From: Apteryx mantelli
Taxonomy: Eukaryota; Chordata; Aves; Apterygiformes; Apterygidae
Length of the DNA stretch: 64,000 bases
Direction of reading: 5' to 3'
NCBI RefSeq assembly: GCF_036417845.1
Contig: NC_089979.1
Location: 25,423,958 to 25,487,957 of the forward strand
A model generated the notes under the pieces. It was not told the origin of the DNA. It made no database searches and was given only the letters and a program-made list of their open reading frames with translations. Numbering within the stretch: the first letter of the stretch is position 1; every line of letters starts with the position of its first letter. The position numbers and the translations under genes are program-made. This document shows positions 49,017 through 60,923 of this stretch, one piece after another.

Positions 49017-49759
49017 AAAGCATTCATGAGAACAGCTGGAATGTCCTTGTTATAGTATCAAAAATCAAGCCTAGTTATGTTAGGAACCCCACAGTAATAG
49101 CAGGCACCCCATAGCATCAGGCGTACTATCCCAGCTGAGATAGTTTGGTGTAAAGTCCAAACCCTGAAATCTGCTTGTCTTTCACTATTAATATGTTCAA
49201 GCAGGGCAGTTTTGACACGCAACAAAAATCTTGGATGCAGACAAAAAGCTGACATGCTCTTACAGAAAAGACCATGTTTCCCAACAAAACGCTCATCAAC
49301 ACGATTATTTGTTCTTTGAAGTGACAAAATTAGTACCAAAAGGGAGGTTGTCATTTTTAATTGAGCTTCAATTTTTGTGCAATATCCATGCAGAAAGAAA
49401 AAAATCTTCTATTTAAATGAATAATTCAAAGATCCTATTGTTTTTATTAAAATTGCTTTGTACTTATGAAGATAAAACTAAATACATCCTCAGAGGCAAA
49501 AATAGACAATGAAAATAAATCTGAGCAATAAGGACACATAAGGAACGAGTTATAAGAGAGGAGGATTTGGGTGTGCAATCTTTCTCATACTCATTGAAGA
49601 TTCTTCTTCTTTTTGTCACTTCCTCCCAATTTTGAAATTATCTGCCTCAAAACACTTGCTCAGGGAAGTGGGAGTGTGAAGGTGTGTGTGGGGGGGCTGC
49701 ATGAGAGCTTGCTAAGCATATGGCAGTACACATGCCCATATTAGCAAATGCTTACTTAC

Positions 49760-49819
49760 CCAATATATCAGCAGCCTTCATCGTCTCCTTTTGGAATAAG
49801 ACAGAAATAAATGCACTAC
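49760..49819 (-). CDS. NIPAL2: NIPAL2 coding exon (60 bases)
   Basis: The acceptor ctctgttctag and donor gtaag flank 60 bases that complete a split Gly and read SAFISVLFQKETMKAADIL, ending on the first base of another Gly. The human counterpart is SAIISVTFLKDNLRASDLLG. It finishes the third membrane segment and the loop after it. The preceding intron of 10.9 kb is the largest wholly inside the window. Confidence 0.95.
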
Positions 49820-51010
49820 CTAGAACAGAGATATAAAGATGTCTTTTATATTTGATAGAATATCAAGTGCTATAGCAAAAAGCTGACTTGGGCGAAGTAT
49901 AAATATGTCTCATGGCTGCAGCTGTCATACTATATTGTGGTATAAGAGGACAGGAGTCCATCCTGGAAACCAACTGACTCTCAGGTTTTGTAGCATCTTA
50001 AATGCACCCAGTAGGCTCTTGCCTGGTTGAAGGGATGCAATACTCTGCCCGTCTCCCACACAGACACTGCTTTAACTGCCCTGGTTTAGTCATATGTGAA
50101 AATCTTAGGAAACCTGGGCACTGGTCAGCCCTACTGTTCCACTCTCCATTTTTCTGTGAACTCAACTATATGGACTTGCTCAAGGCAAATTGCCTTGCAG
50201 AGGGGTAAAATTCTGCTTCCTTAAGTATTAGAGGCTTATAAGTAAAGTAATAGATGTACAACCCAGAGGAAGAAAGCCGCTGCAAAAGCGTAATAGTTAG
50301 TACGAGCTAAGAGACTGGTCATGATGTCTGTAAACAAGCGGGTGGAGGAACTCACATGTGTACCATAGTGGTAGCACTGCCCACAGCTTTCTAGAGTGAC
50401 TTGTAATGAGGAGGGAGAAAAATGGAAGTGAGCACTAGAAATGACCTCCTGTTTCCTGGCTGTCAGCTCGTTCACTTGTCCAGCCCTCGTATTGTCCCTT
50501 GTGCCTCCTCCTAACCCTGCCTCCTCTGGAAAGGCAGCAGTTGGTGAGCAGAAGTAGTGATCAAGATGGGATGTGTGGCAAGCAACTCAGTGTGAACATG
50601 TGCTGAAGAGGAAAGAAGGGGTTTGGACTTAAGATGGATGGGACTGTTGGCCAACCAGGGGAGATGCCTCTATTCCAGCATACATTAGAGCAGCTACCTC
50701 TAATGAGATGAGAAAGAGGCTGAAATGCTCCTGTGTAAAAGAAATGATGGAAGACCTTTAGGAAAGGTGCATCAGTAATGCTAGATCCATTTGGAAACAT
50801 CAAAGACCTCTCTGCCCGGGAGGGATAGTGAAGGAACACATTGAACCTAAATCATGGGATGGTGTTTTAAGAGCTCTGTTCCTGCCTACAGCATGAACTT
50901 CTTGGTTTATTCTTCAAACAGCAATTTAAACTTTTTGTGGCTGTCCTTGCCGAGTAGCTCTATTGTTCTGATGGAAAAGTTAATTTGTGGTTAGCTAGGA
51001 GATGTATCCT

Positions 51011-51040
51011 ATCAAGACATAAACATATCAAGACATAAAC
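51011..51040. repeat. Tandem duplication, 16-base unit
   Basis: atcaagacataaac is repeated exactly, with two bases between the copies. Confidence 0.85.
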
Positions 51041-53065
51041 AGAGATCTGGAATTCAGAATCATGTCTGTGTTACACCATCAGTAGAAAATCAGACATAGC
51101 ATAAATCATAAATTTAAGCTGTATGAAGAGTAATGGAGATCTGTCCAAATGAATAGAAGTAATTAAAGAAACTTTAACTGAAAATGCTTCACTGAAAGTA
51201 AGCTACTTAAGTGATATGGTTTTTCTTATACAATGTTACAGTGATAACTTTACTGAGGAAAGACACTGGTATCCAGGCAACACTGGTACAACCAGAGCTA
51301 CCTAACTTTAGAAAAGAAAGAGGATAAAAATCAGGAAAGGAGCAGCAGCCACCCTAGTAGGAGCAGGAATGAATTACTGCTCTGTCTCGCTATCATCATA
51401 ACTCTCAAATGCCATCTCAGACCACCCACCCAGGCAGTCACCATAATGAGAAAGACCTGTTGCTTAATGAACAGATGCCTCAGTGATTTTTGGTTTTTGA
51501 GTCCATGCTCTTGTCAGCAGTGTTAATAAATACACTAAACTGAAGATGAGAAGAACGCAAGACTTGACCCTGCTATGTGCTGAGCATCTCCTGGGAAGTA
51601 CTGGCTGCTTGTTCCTCTGATGAACTGACAGAAAGCTAAGAGACACCAGTGTCTTCTGGGAGAGGATAACAGATTTTAGTCAATGATCCTTCAACTCACA
51701 AGAATAAGGTTTCACACAGGTGTTTCCATTGGCCTTATGTGGGATTTTCACATGCAATGGTCCCAGCTTATTACAAGTCTTATAACAATTATGGTGAGAT
51801 CACATCTTACCAAACCTTAGATATCTTCAACAGAGTACCTATATCTAAGCTTGTTGTTAGGACTCTCAGTGTGTTCAGTGGACATCTAGTAAATGTAATT
51901 TAGGGTTCAATTTTAGTGCTAGCATCCTATTTGGGATGAGACCCCAAATTCTCCTAGTTCTCTGGAGATAATAAGGCAATCTAAGGTAATCACAACCTCT
52001 GAAGATAGCGATGGGCACAGGGGGGGGCCATAAGATCTCCAGAATGCATCCAGATAATGAAAATTGTCATTCAGTCTGTCATCCACTTTAATAATACATT
52101 CAAATGTGGCAAGCTCTTTCTCCAGAGATGGCTGGTAATGCACAAGAGATCATGAGCTTAACAGAATATATGTATAATTAATGGTCTTTATGATGTGTAA
52201 TATGTAGAGCAGTCCAAAAATAGAAGCAGTTTTAAGAACACATATTAGGGCCATCTGGGATGGGAGGAATTGGCAGAAGCTGATATAGGGGGAGGTGCAA
52301 CAAGAAAGGGAGGAGAGCGAAACCCAGGAGAGTCTTTGAACAGAAAAGGTAACTGTCCCTGTGGACAAGCCACCAAGGCTTCATGCATGGAAGTGAAGAG
52401 TAAATCAAGAGCAGTATATCTGAGTGAAAGAACAGAGAACAGTTACATAGAACTGAGAGAGGACATACACTGCAGCCTGACAAAGACTGGCAATTACCTT
52501 CAGGACTAAATTTTAAGCAAGTTGCTGTAGCACAGCCAAGACAGCACCTTGTTATTATACATTGCCTAAATTTTATTTTTTGCTTGTAACTTTCTGTTTT
52601 TAAGCTTTGTAAATTTGATTTTTAAATCATCTTTTATGCTCTGCAATTCGCAGAGTCAGACTGAGCCAGGGTAAATCAGAGAAACCAAAGGCAGATCATC
52701 TCCATGTAGAGAGCAGCTCTCTAGAAGTGATGGGATGGAGGACAAGGGGTTATAAAGGGACCCTGGGAGACCCAGGAGCGCAGGCTGGTGCTTGCTTGCC
52801 TTGCCATCTGCAGGGTCTGACATTTTCCCCAGATGGCAAAGAGAAATGGCAGGGAGCAAAGTGCATCCCCAGACCCCAGAAGAGAAATGCGGAGCCCTCA
52901 CAGCTGCTCTGCCCTGCTCTTTAAGGCTCCAACCCACAGTCTCAGGTCGGTCTAGCCGCTTAAGACGTTAAGTCCTCCAGAAAAGGCAGTTTAAGCCAAT
53001 ATGCTAGAGTGCAAACACTTCCCCCCACATTTCTTCTGTGGCGTGGTGGCTCCCTGCTTTGAGTC

Positions 53066-53119
53066 AGGTTTGGATTAGGGGCCTCCTGAGGTCCCTTCCA
53101 GCCTGAATTATCCTATGAC
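53066..53119 (+). mobile_element. CR1 LINE 3'-end scrap (older subfamily)
   Basis: About 54 bases containing ttggattaggggcctcctg then aggtcccttccagcctgaat and tatcctatga, a diverged match to the CR1 3' UTR end. It differs from the other two copies (cctcctgaggtccc, gaattatcctatga), suggesting a different and older subfamily. The upstream extent is unclear. Confidence 0.7.
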
Positions 53120-55480
53120 TGGATGAACCCATGGCAGAAGAGTAAGTGGGCAGCCAGTGACCACAGCTAGGCACACCAGATATATGAGTCAGAGCCCTTC
53201 CTACGTCCCTGATTCATCTCCTCAAAGCAGCCCTGCTGAAAAGCTCATGCTCAGCTCCCCAGACCCTCTGCGCCTTCCCCACACTGTCTCTCACAGCACA
53301 GGCAAGGTGTCTCCATCTCCCAACCACCTTGCCTCAGCACCAGGGACTTCATACCCTTGCGCTTCACCCCAACCAGCTTCCTCCTCACCTGACTGAGGTG
53401 GCCTGTGTCTAACTTCCTTCCACCCAAACCCAAATTTCTCCTTCCCCACACCAGGGTCCTCTCATTCCCCCTCTGTCATGGGAGCCACATGCATCCTTCT
53501 CCTCCACCGTTACTACTGATGTGGAAAGTAAATCACTGAACATCATGTTCAACTCTACGGGTGAATAGACCGAGGAAGGGGGAAATTGCTGGGCTGAAAG
53601 GTATCAATGTGCCTTTGCAAATGTTCATTTGTTTGCCTGTTTCTTTTTTAAAAAGCTATAGACAGTTTCAGAGATTGAGATCTGTGCCCAAGTGAGAAAT
53701 ATTCTCTGATTTTTTTTTTAATTGGTCAGCAATAGAATTAAAAAATACAGTAATGCAGAAGAAATTGTGTCAAAGTGTAAGCTGTCAGGAGCTTGGCAAT
53801 AAAACAAGCAATTTATAATTATCTTAAAATCTCATTGGTTTTGAGCCACTGGTTTGGGAATACCACACAGGCACAGCTCTGTCTGAGTTGTTAGCCTGTA
53901 TGTCACTGAGGCAAGGACAGCATCCCTATTCGTTTGAGAAGACTTGTCTGAGAAGACTTTCAGACATTCAAAACATTTTTGGCTTTTTAACTAATTATTA
54001 AGCTAAAACTTTCAAAAATAGGCACAGATCCTACTCCTACTGAAACCTTGCTAGATCAAGAGCAGGACAGAAAATTTTGGGAGACTTTCTGTTAAGTATT
54101 GAACACTACAGAACCAAGCCTGGACAAAAGAGGACTGCACAAGTTAAAACACACCCTAAAGAAATCTTTGCATTCATTTCTTGTCTTGGGTGCATGATGC
54201 TTATATCAATATCCACAAACTGAGAAGTAAATAGGCCTGTAAAATATCTGTATCTGTATGTTCATTTCTGAAGGCTCATGAAACCCTTCAATTTGGAAAA
54301 ACAGAATTAGTATTTCAAATGAAAATATTATGACTTGGTACAATATCAAGAACATGATAAATAAAAACTACTGGGTAGAAAATGCAAAAAGATTAGTTTA
54401 TTCGGAGCTTAATTGTTTTGTTGAAATAACCTTGTCTTCTCATACTTCAACATAACACGGGCTGTTTTGTATTCATTAGCTCTCTATTACTGCAGCACAT
54501 GAATTCCAATTTTAACTGAAAGAAATGGTAGAAAAAGTGTTCTTTTTCTGCATGATATACAATCAAGTGCTTCGCAGGGAAGAGCTGTAATGGTGCTACA
54601 CATAGCTTTGTCAGATGCTGATTCTCCTAGGGGAGTGATAGTGTGCAATTATCTCCATATTTAGGTTTTCTCCAGCACAAATAGAACCAACGGATAGTAT
54701 AAAAAGTGGATTCTACCACTAGGAAACTGAATGGTGAGATCCCAGCTCACAAAACAACTCTTCTGCCTCCTAGACATGAAATCTGCAGTTAGGCTTGTTT
54801 CATGTTTGTTTTTCTAAGAAAGAAATAATACAGAACAATAGAAGTTAAAGACAGAAAGTACATATTAAAACACTGATCCTTAGAGGATATTTTCTAAATT
54901 TTGTCCAGTCCAGCCTTAGAAGATTCAAATGACAAGGTGTCCATCACTTATTTTTCCTACTGAAAACTATTTCATAAATAAGTATATGTCATTGTTAAGC
55001 TGTTTTCCTGGTCCCCAGGCTATTTATGAATCTCATCTCTTTACTCTTATTTTTATTGTCAGGCATCACCCTAAATAATTCCTCTCTAATTTATGTTCAT
55101 AGCCTTCAATATAAGCATGTTCTTCCTTTTCCCTTTCTCAAGTCTTAGATTAGCATTTTTAACTATTTTAAATCTATATATTAAATTTTAGCTCCTCATA
55201 AATGCACACAGACTGCTTTTGCTGCTTCTGTCTTGTCAATAGTTTTCCAATAAGGTGACACAAAATTAAAGATTTGCCTCAAACATTCATTCTGTTAAGC
55301 CAAACTGATTAGTAACAAAGCTAAGATCATGGCAATTATGTATAGGCATTTACAATCACATATTTTGCAGAATACTTTTGTATCCATTTCACTAATGCTC
55401 TAGAAGAAATATGAAAGGAGGTTTGCTAGTCATGATTCGAAGACTTTTGTTTAATGTTTGTACCTCTCTCATTTTGTGCA

Positions 55481-55497
55481 ATAAAAAAAAAAAAAAA
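55481..55497 (+). repeat. A-tract following AATA
   Basis: gtgcaata runs directly into about 15 A residues. It may be a simple repeat or the tail of a very old retrocopy. No gene body is recognised upstream. Confidence 0.6.
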
Positions 55498-58400
55498 TCA
55501 CTTTGAATCAAAGCATTTATGCTGTTTTACACAAATTAAGGATCTGCCTCCAATTTATGAAGCAGTTTCACCCAGCTGATTTTGCACTAAACCTGTGGAG
55601 GAGTGCTCAAGCACTAAGGATATGACAAGCAACCTGCTGCTGTGGAAGGTCACATCTTAAAAAGTGACCTTAAAGTATGCTTTATGCAGACACTCAGTCC
55701 TCTACCTACCTTCCAACCTGGAGAGATTCAGGACCATCCTGATACAGAAGCAGTTAGACATGCCTTAATCCTTCCTCAAATCCAAGCTAAAATAGCTTGC
55801 CTCTCAGTCAGGAAGGTCTGGAGAGAAGACTATGGAGGTAGTTCATTGGATCACTGCAGCCCAAATGAGCAGTAAGCCCGGGGCAGATATTGGGGAGTAG
55901 CTCCTCCTGGGGAAGTACCAATATTTCCACAGGGGATCTGGAGGCTGGTGCACTAAGAGTGGGACCAGAAAAAAAGGCTGAAATGATGAGATTGCTGGAC
56001 ATGACAGAAGTGTTGTTTAGCGGAAGAAAGATGGAGTGAAAAAAACAAAAACAAAATCCCAAGCGAGTAAAGGACTATTAAGCACATTCAAAAAGGAAGG
56101 AGCTTGTTCGGAGAATCGGGCTGTGCTCACAGCTTTGGGGTAGACTCAAACATCTCCCTCCAGTGCCAAGGGCAGTGGGGGAGACTGAGGGGCAGGAAGC
56201 ACAGACTGCATGGCATGAGGCCAGACAGGCCATGCACCTGCTGCAGGCACCCACAGATAAATCTCAGTTGCCTTTGAGCACTTGTGGCACCGTCCCCTCA
56301 GTGCAGTCTGCATATAGATAGTTCATGACTCAGAATCTCCCTGCCCCAAGACCTTCAGCTTAAAACCTCCTTTGCCATATCCTGCCTAAGTCTCAGATGT
56401 ACCATCTCACCCCCAGAGGGGGCAGAAACCAGGAGCCTGAGGACAACCAACCTGCTGACCTCCTGTGGGCCATTTTATGGGGAACAGGGCAGACAATTCA
56501 GCTGGGAGGAGGATGGATAATGTTAAAACTGGTGGGATCTGGGTCTCCTTCAGGGCCAGCGCTGTGTGTCAGAGGAGGATTAACAAAAAAATTGGAGAAA
56601 ATGAAAGAATACCTGCATGCACAGCCAGAGTTAAATGGAGAGCTAGCTCTCTCTAAGACAGCTAGCTAATTCATCATAGCTAATTGACTACTTAAGCCTA
56701 TTCTTAGTTCATATGATAGATATTAATGGTGCACTAAATACAAAGGAAGATATTACAGAATTCGGTCAGCTGGTGCATGACCTCTTCATAGCCATTCTGC
56801 ACACCAAAGATGTAATGTTTCCAACATGATGAAATATTAGTACTGTGGAAAAGTTGTGGACAAGACATAAAACATTTCTCCCTATCCCTAATTCCAATAT
56901 CTGATTAAGCAAGTAGCAAAATATGAGAGAAACTGTTCAAAAGAGAGACCATCAAGGTGTATCAAATTCTGGAAACTGTATTACAAAACATACACACTAC
57001 AGAAGGAAGGAAGGACCCTGAAAACCCAGCATCCTTTTGTTGCATCTTCTAGAAAAGTACTAAAAAAGGCATTTAAAAAATAGTCTGAAGAGAGTTGTCT
57101 GGTGAATGTTTCTCAGTTCTCATTCATAGCAGAGTTCTCAAAATCCAAAGCTCTTTGACCACAAAGATGTTACATTAGCATGAGTGGGAGAAATCCATTT
57201 CTACAAGAACATCTGAGAATCTTTTTCCTAAAGCATCATAAGGGATATCAGTTTTCAAAGAGTAAAGCAATTTCTTGCCCTACAGCTAGTTAGAAGGAGT
57301 ATATAAAAATGCAAAGGGATCTCAACAATGTCAGTCTAAGTGAGTTAAGTATAAAATAACTCTCTACAGAATTATGTAAACTGCATAAGAAGTGATCTCC
57401 TATACCACTGGCCTCTCCTCATCTCCCCCTTCAACTTATTTCTGCAAGCAGAAGTAGGAGAATGAGGAAAAAAGCACAGAAATCTAAAACTACCCAAGCT
57501 ACATGTAAACCACGATTTTTAATTTTAAAATATAAAAAGCTTTTTATGATCACATCAAACATGTATTTCTCCTCCATTTTTTAAATTAAAAATTTACTAA
57601 TTTCTCCTCTTGGAGAAAACAACCACTGTCTTCTCAAATTATTTTAAACCCTGAACAGATGTAGAGCTTGCATCATTGCAACCACACACAGAAATACTTT
57701 CACAGTGTAAGAAGAAAAATATAGTCTTCGTAGCTTAATTCTAAGAAAAAAAAATTCTTCTGGTGTAGTGCCAATTTATGGTCTGTGGTGCTGAATTCTT
57801 TCTAAAACATCCATCAGAAGTGCCCAGCTCAATAGGATGAGGCACAAACTTTTCACTATTTAATTGATACCAGGTTAAACGCAAAATTCAGTTGGACTGC
57901 AGTTAAGTGTGGTAGCAGAGCTTAATAGATGCTGGCTCCATCTATTTTAGGACCCAGGGACACTTCCCATCTAGGAGGTCTGAAGATTCGTGGTGGGTTC
58001 AGCCGAGATCCGTTCTAGGATAAAACTCTGGTGTGCTTCATCTTCTCCCTACATCGTGGTTTCCAAGAAAAGGAAACTTTCCATGCAGACCCAAGGGGCA
58101 GTCACAGAGAGCTTCAGAAAGTCCCCTAGATGACTGGGCATACTGCAACGGACATCTCCCGCACTGTACAGCCATAGGGTGCTGAGTACCCAATGTAAGA
58201 GACTGATTCATCACCTGTGGTCTCAAAATATAAAATGTCATTGCTTATCGTTTGAGATTTGTTGACATGAAGTTTGGAAAAATTCTTATAGAAAGGCAGA
58301 GTTAAGATTCAGATATACATTTGGGATTTGTTGTCAAATGCCTATTTTCTTCATTTTAAAATTAAACTTTAACTTATGAAAAGATGCTCATTCAACAATA

Positions 58401-58612
58401 CTTCAAAACAACAGCCAACCAGAATGTGCAAATCCCACCCTCTTCCACCTAAAAGGAGTCAGAACTTAATGAGAAAAAATTTCTTTATCTTTGGAATCAG
58501 AAGACCTGCTGCCTAAACGATCACTTGCATAGTTGTTAGCAGATGATGTATGTGTGTCTTGATCAATTTGTCATTGCCCCAAATAATAAACTGCTCTAAA
58601 ATTAAGAGGATG

Positions 58613-58626
58613 CTCTCTCTCTCTCT
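58613..58626. repeat. CT dinucleotide tract
   Basis: Seven uninterrupted CT units in a NIPAL2 intron. Confidence 0.8.
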
Positions 58627-60189
58627 GGCTGTAATTTCAGAAAACAGGAAAGTATCTAGTGGTAGGAAGTGTTACTGGGAAGTTACCGCAGCAGTGCTGT
58701 ATTTGGCTGTCTACATCATTTTTTACTTTCCCTTCCTTAAGGGAATGTTTGCTAGACTAAATACAATTTCAGATATTTCTATTGTTTGGGCTATGAAAGG
58801 GATACTGTTAGCTAATATATGGGAATGGAATATAAGGTATTAAAGTGCTTTCTGGGGTCTTCCAGGATAAGCATTTTGGTTCAGTTAAAAAAAAAAGTGA
58901 GTGGGAATTTTGATAAAATATAACACTTATGAAAATGGTTTATTGATATTTAATAGTGGTAAGGGGAAATAGAGAACAGAAGAAACAGATGCGACATTTC
59001 TTCACATATTGCAAAGGTAGGGAAGAAGGAATCTGCCAAGATAAAAATCAACCCCAAATATAACCTGTTCCCTGTAGCAGTTTAATAACCAATGGAAATT
59101 TTTCCTGTCTCATTATTTTTTACTTCTTCTTTCTAGTTTTATGTATTTGTATTTTATTCAGTTTGGTCAACAAATTAGATTGGTCAATGTCCCTTAATGT
59201 TCAGAGATGTCTGGAAATGTCTGCAATTGATAAAGAAACAACTCCTGCTACCAAAATCACATTGGGATATGTCATGTCCAATTTACATTTTCATCTCAGG
59301 TAATATTTCATTCTTTTCTTTTAGAAGCCTTTCTTATGATAGTGAACTATAGTAGCTCTGAAATTCTCTAAAATTCTGTAATAATTTAACATTACGGTTA
59401 GAATATATTGCCTGCACTTTCCTTCCCCTACTACCTCTTTGCTAAATTGCACCCATACATGGTTGACTGCATCCTTCCACTACAGCCAGCCAATCCACAG
59501 GGAAGACAGTTCATTTTTTCTACCCTCCCATGCAGCATCACTTACTGCAATGCTACTGCAAGTATGAAACTGGTAGCTAGAGACAGACCATGACATGCTA
59601 TCACTTGTCAAAAGCAACCAAAGGAGCTCCAATATACGCAGAACTGTTGTGATATCCCAGCCCTGAAAGTTTCAATTTTGGATATGAAGTGACACAATTA
59701 AGGGTCACAGCTGCACCCTGAATTCCTATTTTCACAGCCCCTGTACAATATTGCCCTGTCCACTCTGTTTTGCATTGGTACAAGATGATAACATATTCTA
59801 AAATGTGTTTCTTTATCAAAGAAACAGACTTCTCCTACCTGAAACAGCTCTGTAAATAAAATTACAGTAACAACATAAAGTGAAGAGTAAGATGTTATCA
59901 AATAAGTTGTAAATATAGGAATAAGTTCTAAATACAGAAATAAATATACTGAAGTCCTGTTGATCTGTACACAAGGGAACAAGTGAACAAGTTTGTTAAT
60001 GTCCATAAATAAACTAAACATTTCAGGAAATTTCTAGGTCCTTTTGATCACACAGTGATACCAGAAGTAGCAGAATAGATTCTTTGTTCATAATAAGCTT
60101 CCTAAAAAATAACATGAATAAGACACTGATTTAATGAAATAAAAATTTCTGCAGCCCTACTAAGAGGTATTTCTCTGCAGAAGTGACTA

Positions 60190-60310
60190 CAGTGTGCGGG
60201 TCCTGGCCAAACCCCGAGGTGCACCGGTGCACACGGGCACCTGCCAGCAGCGTGCGGGCAGAGGGCCAAGCGAGCTGGCCTGAGTCAACATGAAGCAGGG
60301 TGAGCAGCAA
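60190..60310. other. GC/CpG-rich patch with 14-base palindrome
   Basis: A short GC-rich island in an AT-rich intron, with about eight CpG within 80 bases. It includes gtgcaccggtgcac (60219-60232), a perfect inverted repeat. Function unknown. Confidence 0.5.
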
Positions 60311-60751
60311 GGGGCAGCGGGAGAAACCTCCTGGTGTGACAACAACATTGGAAACACATTGTCAGCACTCGGGATCAGACCACAGCTCTGCAGAGCCAGC
60401 AGGACACTGGCCCCCCATTTTGGGGGCTTTCAGGGCTGCAACGTTCGTATGGTGGCAACGCTGGTAGGGCAGCAGGTGAATGACCTGCAGGAACTGGCAC
60501 AGCAGAGTGACCAGAGGCCACAACAGAAAAAATTATAGGCAAAAATAGATGTTAGAAGGTCTCCAAGTTAAGTAGAGGGTTTGTGTTTAGCTGTCAGCCT
60601 AGGTAATTATATGAATCATTTCTTTTCAAACCATAACATTAACATTTTTCTCTTGTGTTCCTGCTGCAGTTCTTCTGGTATTATTCCTTGGATAACAAAC
60701 AGGTATTTGATTAAAGTATCTACCCAAGCAAAACATGGCAAACCATCTCAC

Positions 60752-60923
60752 CTATGACCGATACACATCCTAGTGGAGCAACAAGGGCAGCAGGAGCAAA
60801 TCCGTAGGCTGTGAAATTCCCCACCTCTCCAAGCCCCAGGAGGATAATCCCACACCACCATAACTTGCTTGTGTAGTAGGGCTTTGGATCTATCTGGCAA
60901 GCCAGCTGCAGATGAGTGCATTT
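60752..60923 (-). CDS. NIPAL2: NIPAL2 coding exon (first in window)
   Basis: The acceptor ttttctag lies just upstream on the minus strand and the donor is gtgag. The exon has 172 bases starting in phase 0. It reads KCTHLQLACQIDPKPYYTSK, then the helix LWWCGIILLGLGEVGNF, then TAYGFAPAALVAPLGCVSVI. The human equivalents are HLQLAQQEHPRPYF and GNFAAYGFAPITLIAPLGCV. The GNF-AYGFAP-L-APLGC-S motif is the hallmark of the NIPA family, so this exon identifies the gene most securely. Confidence 0.97.

Larger units (their letters stand above)
46605..49759 (-). other. NIPAL2: NIPAL2 intron (3.2 kb) with CR1 insertion
   Basis: GT-AG intron. A CR1 LINE (47859-49016) is inserted opposite to the gene's direction, and a G-rich tract lies about 120 bases from its truncated 5' end. 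The rest is AT-rich unique sequence. Confidence 0.9.
49820..60751 (-). other. NIPAL2: NIPAL2 intron (10.9 kb)
   Basis: Large GT-AG intron. It holds a CR1 3' scrap near 53066-53119, a 16-base tandem duplication at 51011, an A-tract right after AATA near 55483, a CT tract at 58613 and a GC-rich patch with a palindrome near 60.2 kb. No gene recognised. Confidence 0.9.
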
